DNA of 64,000 nucleotides from Balaenoptera acutorostrata (Eukaryota > Chordata > Mammalia > Artiodactyla > Balaenopteridae). The translations under genes were made by a program, and so were the position numbers. Below the pieces are notes generated by a model. The model saw nothing but the letters and a program-made list of their open reading frames with translations, had not been told where the DNA came from and searched no databases. The DNA is taken from assembly GCF_949987535.1 (NCBI RefSeq), contig NC_080077.1:38582561-38646560 (forward strand). Reading direction: 5' to 3'. Below are positions 58,166-64,000 of this stretch, piece after piece. The first letter of the stretch is position 1. The number at the start of each line of letters is the position of its first letter.

Positions 58166-58799
58166 ATACATATTTGCATGAGGAATTCTTAAACGCTGAG
58201 CAAGAAGTGTTTGAATGACCATTTGCTATATCTTTCGGGCAAGATACTGAGTAGGAGGGGGAAAAACATTGAATTTCTTTCACATTGTAAACAGATTCAA
58301 ACTTGTATACACTTCATTGAGTTAACTAGTTTTATGAAAATAATACAAGTTGTCACGTTTAAATCTGACAAAGTAATCTTTAGAATCGATGCATTCTATG
58401 AAGTGATCTAGGTTTAATGAGATCCCACAAAATTAGACAAAATTAGACTGGAACTGATTTGCTCTATGATCTCTATGGAACAGGAGCATTTTATTTGTAG
58501 AGGCTGATTTACCTTTAAAATGTTTTTAAAGGAAGACAAAAGGGCTATTCAAAAGAATGTAATAAATATAGAAAATATTTATTATTATTTAGCATTAATT
58601 ATACATTACTTTTATAAATATTTAACATTATTTAAGAATAGGAGCTGGATAATAAAAATGTATTCCATCTATTTGTATTTTTACATATAAAGGTTCAAAA
58701 TGAAAAAGTTCAATAATATTTTAAGATAAATAAAATAAAACTTTCACTTCTAATCCCCACAGTCTTATACGTAGGGTACCCCTTGACATATTCTTTTCA
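58166..58799. other. Unassigned AT-rich DNA
   Basis: No feature recognised; a direct repeat 'caaaattagac' occurs at 58428 and 58438. Confidence 0.45.
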
Positions 58800-58965
58800 G
58801 TATTTTAGAGGCATCTCAAACTATATATGTATAAAGTTATATCTAAGAATTCTTGTTTCTCATCCTCTAGCATGCCCTATTCCAGTAAATGGCATGAGAG
58901 GTTATCAAAAATTGAAAGTAATTCTTAACTCCTCTCTTTCCTTCCCATTATATGTAGTAAAATGG
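58800..58965 (+). repeat. L2 LINE ORF2 fragment
   Basis: Sense L2: 'gaggcatctcaaactatata', 'gccctattccagtaaatggc' and 'aaagtaattcttaactcctc' match the L2 stretch around 'cccatctcagtaaatggcac ... gtcatccttgactcctc'. Short and diverged. Confidence 0.7.
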
Positions 58966-59209
58966 AAACCCTATTAGAAATATCTTGTAAATTAACCTAG
59001 TACTAGTGCATACAGAAATAAAAAGACATAAGATAACACAGTGTGTTATGAAAACCTCAATCAATACTTAAGCCACTTTTGACCTAGGACATAGAGAACA
59101 TAAAATGAAATATGAATAAATATTGATTAACCCAAAAGAAGGAAGGAAGGGAGCAACAGAATAAAAACAAAAATTAAATAAAAACGACAGGGGATATATG
59201 AAAGTCAAA
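58966..59209. other. Unassigned AT-rich spacer
   Basis: Probably the eroded upstream edge of the L1 that follows; no clear landmark. Confidence 0.4.
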
Positions 59210-61028
59210 TAGTAAGATGGTAGATTTAAATCCAACCATTAAATTAAATGTATATGTAGCAATACACTAATTAAAAGGCAAATACTGCCAATTTAGATAA
59301 AAAAGGAAAATAAAATTCTATGTTGTCAACAAGAAATGAACATTAAATATAAAGAAACAAATATGTTGAAAGAAAAGGGGAAAATAGTATAGAATGCAAA
59401 GAGTAAGCATAAAAAAATGGTCTGGCTATATTAATAAAGTACTTAAGTAAAATCAAGACAAATATGAGAGAATAAGAAATAATGAAAAAAGTGGCAATTA
59501 ATCATGAAGACATAATACTAAATGTGTATTTAAGTAAGAACAGAGCTTCCAAATGCATTAAGCAAAAACTGACAGAAATAATGAGAAAAATAGAAAAAAT
59601 CATGATTACAAATGGAGATATTAAAATGCCTTTCCCTGCCACTGACAGAATACACAGACAAAAATCAGTAAGGATATATCACATCTAACAACAATATCGA
59701 TCATCTTAACCTAATTAACCTTCATAGACCACTACATGCAACAACAGCAGGATACACATTCTTTTCAAGTATAAAGAAAATGTTCACCAAAATCGATCAT
59801 ATGCCTGGCCATAAAATAATTCACAATTTCAAAAGACTGATATCTCCCAGAATATTTTCTTTGATCAAAACAGTTTTAATTAGAACTCGCAAACAATAAA
59901 ATATGTAGAAAACTATCATATAATTTGTAAATAACATAGTGTCAAATAATCCATGAATCAAGGAAATAATCACAATGAAATATTAGAAAATCTTTCCAAT
60001 GGAATGATAATAAAAATACAACGTATTAACAACTGCACAATGTTATGAAAATAATGCTTAGAGGGAAGCTTATAGCTTTAAATGCCTAAAGTAGAAAAAG
60101 AAAAAAAAATTAAGCAATAACCTATTTTAATACTATAAGAAGAAACTAAAAGAAGAACAAAGTAGTCCAAAGTAAATGGACAGAAAGAAATGATTAAGAG
60201 CAAAAATAAATGAAATAGAAAACAGGAAAACAATAGAGAAAATTAATATAGCAAAAGTTAGTCCTTTGAAAATATTAATAAATTTGATTAACCCCTAGCA
60301 AGAAAAGAGTGAAAGCAAAAATTACCGCTATCAAAAATAAGGAGGGAATCCACTTTAGATCTTACAGATATCTAAAGGGTAATAAAAGGATATTATGAAC
60401 AGCTTAGGCCAATAAATATGATAACTTAGATATAATGGAAGATTACCTGGGAGGGGAAAAGCAAATTAACAAAACTAAGAAGCAATAAAAAATTTCTTTA
60501 GCTCTCCGTATTACCAAAATTTAATTTTTAATCAAAACCCTTCACACAAAGAAAACTCAAGGTGCAGATTATTTCTCTTGTGAATTCTATGGAACATTTA
60601 AGAAGAAAATATCATTCTTACACAAGTTCTTTCAAAACACAGAGGAGGGTCACACTATATTGACCCTGATACCATATTGGTTAAGACATTACAAGGAAAG
60701 AAAATTATAAACCAATATTCCTCATGAAAATAGGCAGAAATATCCTCAACAAAATACTGTCAAATATAGTCCAGCAATATTCAAAACCGATAATACATCA
60801 TGTCCAAGTGTGGTTTATCCTATGAATGCAAAGTTGACTCAACCCCCCCCCAAATACAATTTACCAAAAGAGCTGAATGAAGTAGAAAAATAATATAATC
60901 ATTTTGATAGATGGAAGAAAAGCATTTGGTAAAATTAAAAACTATGCATTAAAAAATGTCAGCAAACTAGGAATGAATAGATGTGAAGTTCCTCAATTTC
61001 ATAAAAGCCATTTGCAAGACCAAGGGCT
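59210..61028 (+). repeat. Old L1 ORF2, left part
   Basis: A long, frameshifted sense copy of LINE-1 ORF2, starting within the endonuclease region. Landmarks include 'aacagagcttccaaatgcat', 'gcaacaacagcaggatacac', 'cttttcaagtataaagaaaa', 'cgatcatatgcctggccata', 'tgcttagagggaagcttata', 'accaatattcctcatgaaaa', 'tgaatgcaaagttgactcaa' and 'gatagatggaagaaaagcat'. Frames such as 59482-59688 and 60904-61179 are broken pieces of ORF2p. It is split at 61028 by a younger L1 tail and continues at 61283. Confidence 0.88.
61021..61028. repeat. Target-site duplication, left copy
   Basis: caagggct, repeated at 61283-61290. Eight bases match exactly; the next base outward differs between copies. Confidence 0.7.
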
Positions 61029-61282
61029 TGGGGGTGGGGGAGGGAAGGACTGGGAGTTTGGGATTAGCAGATATAAACTATATTTATATATAGATTGGAT
61101 AAACAACAACTTCCCACTGTATAGCACAGGGAACTACATTCATTATACTGAGATAAACCACAATGGAAAAGAATATTAAAAAAAAGAATGTCTATGTGTG
61201 TATAACTGAGTCACTTTGCTATACAGCAGAGATTGCCACAACACTGTAAATCAACTATACTTCAAAAACAAAAAACAAAAAA
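61029..61282 (+). mobile_element. Cetartiodactyl L1 3' UTR tail, 5'-truncated
   Basis: A 254-bp sense L1 tail: G-rich patch 'tgggggtgggggagggaagg', 'gggagtttgggattagcaga', 'actgtatagcacagggaact', 'gtgtgtataactgagtcact', 'ttgctatacagcagagattg', then an A-rich tail with C interruptions. It inserted into the older L1 ORF2 and made a short target duplication. Confidence 0.9.
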
Positions 61283-62220
61283 CAAGGGCTAAATTCAAAT
61301 TTAATGGTAAAAGACTGAATGTATTTCTGGGATGAAAACAATGGTGTCTGCTCTCACAATGTCTATTCAATATTATACTGGAGGTTCTATTCAGAGTAGT
61401 AAGACAAGGGGAATAAAAGCAAAAATTTTGAAAAGGAAGGCACAACACTTTATTCTCCAGTGACATGATCTTCTCTGTAAAGGAGCCTAAGTACTAAGAA
61501 GTACTAACAACTAGAATTAATAAGTAAGTTTACTAGGTTGCAGAATGCAAAGTTAATACATAAAAAAAAATTGCCTTTCTATAAACTAATGATAGAAAAA
61601 TTTTAAATTTAATAAAAATACAATTTATAACAACATTAAAATACTTATGATATATTTAACAAAAGATGTGAAAAATCTGAACTCAGAAAACTACAAAATA
61701 TTGTTGACAGAAATTTTAGAAGATCTAAATAAAGATTCATACTGTGCTCATGGACTGGAAGCCTATATATTCTATACAATTCCAATTAGAATCTCCACAG
61801 GTTGTTTTTTTTTTTTTTAATAAATCAAGAAGTGGATTCTAAAATTCATATTAAAATCCAAACGGCCTTAAACAGACAAAATAATTGTTAAAAAGAAAAA
61901 ATTAGAGGACTTATCCTTCCTGATTTTGAGATTTACTGTAACACTAGTGTTGGCACATGGATAAACATAAGATGGTGGAAAAGAATAAACAGGAATAGAC
62001 CTATACATACACAGTTGATTAATTTTCAATAAAAATCTCAGGATAATTCAATAGGAGGGGGAAAAAAGAGAAATTTCAACCTCTAATCCTAAATATGAAA
62101 TATATCACAGACCTAAAGAGAATGTTTGACTCCATGAGATAGGCAAAGATTTTTAGAAATGATACCCAAAAACACTAACCATAAAAGAAAGAAAATGATA
62201 TATTAAACCAGGTGAAACCA
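61283..62220 (+). repeat. Old L1 ORF2, right part
   Basis: The interrupted L1 ORF2 resumes with 'ttaatggtaaaagactgaat', then 'caatattatactggaggttc', 'gttgcagaatgcaaagttaa', 'acaaaagatgtgaaaaatct', 'ctgtgctcatggactggaag', 'ctaaaattcatattaaaatc' and 'ttgattaattttcaataaaa'. The RT active-site segment is heavily eroded. It ends before the ORF2 C-terminus; no 3' UTR follows. Confidence 0.85.
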
Positions 62221-62267
62221 TCTAGTTGAGAAACAACTAACAAATAAATATGGCATAACACAATCAT

Positions 62268-62290
62268 ACACACACACACACACACACACA
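62268..62290. repeat. (AC)11 microsatellite
   Basis: Twenty-three bases of uninterrupted alternating A and C. Confidence 0.95.
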
Positions 62291-62486
62291 TAGACTAAAA
62301 GAGATTGAAAAACTCACTTTATATACATTTACCAGAATGTTCAAGGAAAGGTATAATATTATATATTGTTCCAGAATTTGTGAAATAATTGATTTATATA
62401 ACCCTAATTATATAGAAAATTAATTTTTCAAGTCTTTTTGCATTAACTTAGATACAAGTTTATTTATTTTTGTTGTTTTTTAAATT
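62291..62486. other. Unassigned AT-rich spacer
   Basis: No feature recognised. Confidence 0.45.
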
Positions 62487-62588
62487 TAATTTTATTTATT
62501 TTTTTATACAGCAGGTTCTTATCAGTTATCTATATTATACATATGAGTGTATATATGTCAATCTCAATCTCCCAATTCATTGCACCCC
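62487..62588 (-). mobile_element. L1 3' tail (antisense part of an inverted insertion)
   Basis: 'ttatttttttatacagcagg', then 'ttcttatcagttatctatat' and 'gtatatatgtcaatctcaat' with 'ctcccaattcattgcacccc' is the reverse complement of a second cetartiodactyl L1 3' UTR type, distinct from the one at 8881. It joins at 62588/62589 to a plus-strand L1 segment. Confidence 0.8.
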
Positions 62589-62905
62589 AATGTTCATTGC
62601 AGCACTATTTACAATAGCCAGGTCATGGAAGCAACCTAAATGCCCATCGACAGACAAATGGATAAGGAAGATGTGGTACATATATACAATGGAATATTAC
62701 TCAGCTATAAAAAGGAACAAAATTGGGTCATTTGCAGAGACGTAGATGGACCTAGAGACTGTCATATAGAGTGAAATCAGAAGGAGAAAAAAAATATCGT
62801 ATATTAATGCATATATGTGGAATCTAGAAAAATGGTACAGATGAACCAGTTTGCAAGGCAGAAATAGAGACACAGATGTAGAGAACAAACAGGCGGTGGT
62901 GGGAC
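62589..62905 (+). mobile_element. L1 ORF2 tail/3' UTR segment (inverted partner)
   Basis: Sense L1: 'aatgttcattgcagcactat', 'ggtcatggaagcaacctaaa', 'acaatggaatattactcagc', 'cgtagatggacctagagact' and 'caaggcagaaatagagacac'. The frame 62470-62745 reads through the junction and includes ORF2p C-terminal residues TMEYYSAIKRNKIG. Opposite orientation to 62487-62588, again consistent with twin priming. Confidence 0.85.
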
Positions 62906-62934
62906 TTTATTTTGAAATTTTTTACACACTTTAA
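62906..62934. other. Short junction
   Basis: T-rich bases between two L1 pieces; unassigned. Confidence 0.35.
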
Positions 62935-63162
62935 AAATGGACACAACTACAAGACCTATATGAAAAAAATAATAACACTCTGATGAAAGAAATAAAAAAT
63001 AACTGAATAAATGGAGAGGTATTCCATGTTCATGGATAGGAAGACTCGATATTGTCAAGATTTAGTTCTCCCCAACTTGATCTGTAGATTCAATACAGTC
63101 CCCATCAAAATCCCAGCAAGTTATTTTGTGGATATTGACAAAGTGATTATAAAGTTTGTATG
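62935..63162 (+). repeat. L1 ORF2 (left part)
   Basis: Sense L1 ORF2 downstream of the RT active site: 'gacctatatgaaaaaaataa', 'ggtattccatgttcatggat', 'aggaagactcgatattgtca', 'ttgatctgtagattcaatac' and 'gttattttgtggatattgac'. The match to the L1 consensus is closer than for the copy at 59210. A MaLR LTR interrupts it at 63163. Confidence 0.88.
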
Positions 63163-63474
63163 GTGTGGGTGGCTTACAAGTAATATAAATTTATTCCTCA
63201 CAGTTCTGGAGGCTGCTAGACAAAGATCAGGGTATTATCACGGTTGGATGAGTGCACTCTTCAAGATTACAGACTTCTCACATCCTCACATAGTGGAAGG
63301 GGCGAGAGAGCTCTAGGGCCTCTTTTATAAGGGCACTAATCCCATTCATGAAGGCTCTATCCTCTTGACTTAATCACCTCTCAAATGTCCCACCTCCTAA
63401 TACCATCACCTTGGGGGTTAGGTTTCAACACAAAGATTTGAAGGAGACACAAACATCCAGATCATAGTATGTTA
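63163..63474 (-). repeat. MLT1/MST-type LTR (ERVL-MaLR), truncated
   Basis: Antisense MaLR LTR: 'gggtggcttacaagtaatat', 'attcctcacagttctggagg', 'gcctcttttataagggcact', 'aatcccattcatgaaggctc' and 'ccacctcctaataccatcac', ending near 'catccagatcatagtatg'. On its other edge it is missing the last 40 or so bases of the LTR. No internal retroviral sequence adjoins it. The reading frame 63011-63316 fuses L1 ORF2 and this LTR and is meaningless. Confidence 0.88.
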
Positions 63475-64000
63475 AGAGGCAAAAGATTCAGAGTAGCCAA
63501 CACAATATTGAAGGAGAAGAACAAAGTTGGAGGACTGACACTTCATAACTTTAGAAATAGATCAATGGAACAGAAGAGAGGGCCCAGAAATAGACCATAG
63601 TCAACTGACCTTTGACAAAGGAGCACAGGTAATGCAATACAGAAAAAAATAGTCTTCGTAACATATGGTGCTAGAAGAGCAAGACATCCACAGGCAAAAA
63701 AAGAAAGAAAAAAAAAAAGAATCTAGACAGAGACCTTACCACTTTAACAAAAATTAACTCAAAATGGGTTGTTTATATAAATATAAATGCAAAACTACAC
63801 AACTCCTAGAATATAACACAGGAGAAAATCTAGATGACTTTGGATTTGGTGATGACTTTTGAAATATAACAACAAAGTCATGATCCATGAAAGAAAGAAT
63901 TGAAAACATTAAAAAATTCTGCTCTGTGAAAAACTATGACAAGAGAATAAAAGGCCACATACTGGCAGAAAATATTTGCAAAAGGCATATCTGGTAAAGG
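63475..64000 (+). repeat. L1 ORF2 (right part), continues past the window
   Basis: The L1 resumes after the LTR: 'agtagccaacacaatattga', 'agaacaaagttggaggactg', 'tagatcaatggaacagaaga', 'caactgacctttgacaaagg', 'acaaaaattaactcaaaatg' and 'gagaaaatatttgcaaaagg'. The frame is lost in several places. The window ends inside the C-terminal half of ORF2. Confidence 0.88.

Noticed and set aside
63011..63316. 101-codon frame
   Set aside because: A chimera of L1 ORF2 and a MaLR LTR created by insertion.

Overview
This window is mammalian nuclear DNA with no protein-coding gene that I can support. It is AT-rich and free of CpG islands. Its open frames are short, lack family-level signatures, or fall inside retrotransposon debris. 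It looks like intergenic sequence or the interior of a large intron; the sequence alone does not separate the two.

The repeats point to a cetartiodactyl, most likely a cetacean. A full-length tRNA-derived SINE of the CHR type (cetaceans, hippos, ruminants) lies at 46823-47159, with a truncated copy at 32589-32705. A mini-mariner hairpin of a kind I know from cetartiodactyl genomes is at 49911-49980. I saw no Bov-B/Bov-tA, pig PRE1, Alu, rodent B1 or carnivore SINEC, which argues against ruminant, pig, primate, rodent and carnivore. This placement rests on family signatures recalled from memory, not on a search.

Layout. 1-8 kb: mostly unique DNA with an L2 tail, four MIRs and an old L1 scrap. 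8.1-13 kb: an ancient antisense L1/HAL1-like element split by a younger L1 that inserted with a 5' inversion and an 11-14 bp target duplication. 13-20 kb: unique DNA, an MLT1-type LTR (15.8-16.3 kb), a MIR containing a cluster of perfect hairpins (16.44-16.51 kb), and a second inverted L1 (18.25-19.66 kb). 20.6-22.8 kb: two L2 pieces in a row. 22.8-32 kb: long, mostly unique DNA with a (TA)20 tract and a G-quadruplex motif. 32-33.2 kb: an L2 body split by a CHR SINE. 34.4-38.7 kb: an L1 3' end with target duplication, an internally deleted Tigger1, and a second DNA transposon with inverted ends and TA duplication. 39-47 kb: unique DNA with L2/MIR relics, a C-rich tract, a recent 49-bp tandem duplication and the CHR SINE. 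47-51.6 kb: L1 fragments, the mini-mariner, MIR and L2. 51.6-59 kb: unique DNA plus an L1M-like 3' end, MIRs and L2. 59.2-64 kb: nearly continuous L1 ORF2 debris, interrupted once by a younger L1 tail and once by a MaLR LTR, and running off the window end.

No genes work together here. What the sequence records is a layered insertion history: L2/MIR, then old L1/HAL1 and Tigger/MaLR, then cetartiodactyl L1, CHR SINE and mini-mariner. I found no convincing new biological system. The points most worth a second look are the hairpin cluster at 16442-16514, the cleanly inverted nested L1 at 8870-11231, the DNA transposon remnants with intact termini, the mini-mariner, and two strong G-quadruplex-forming tracts.
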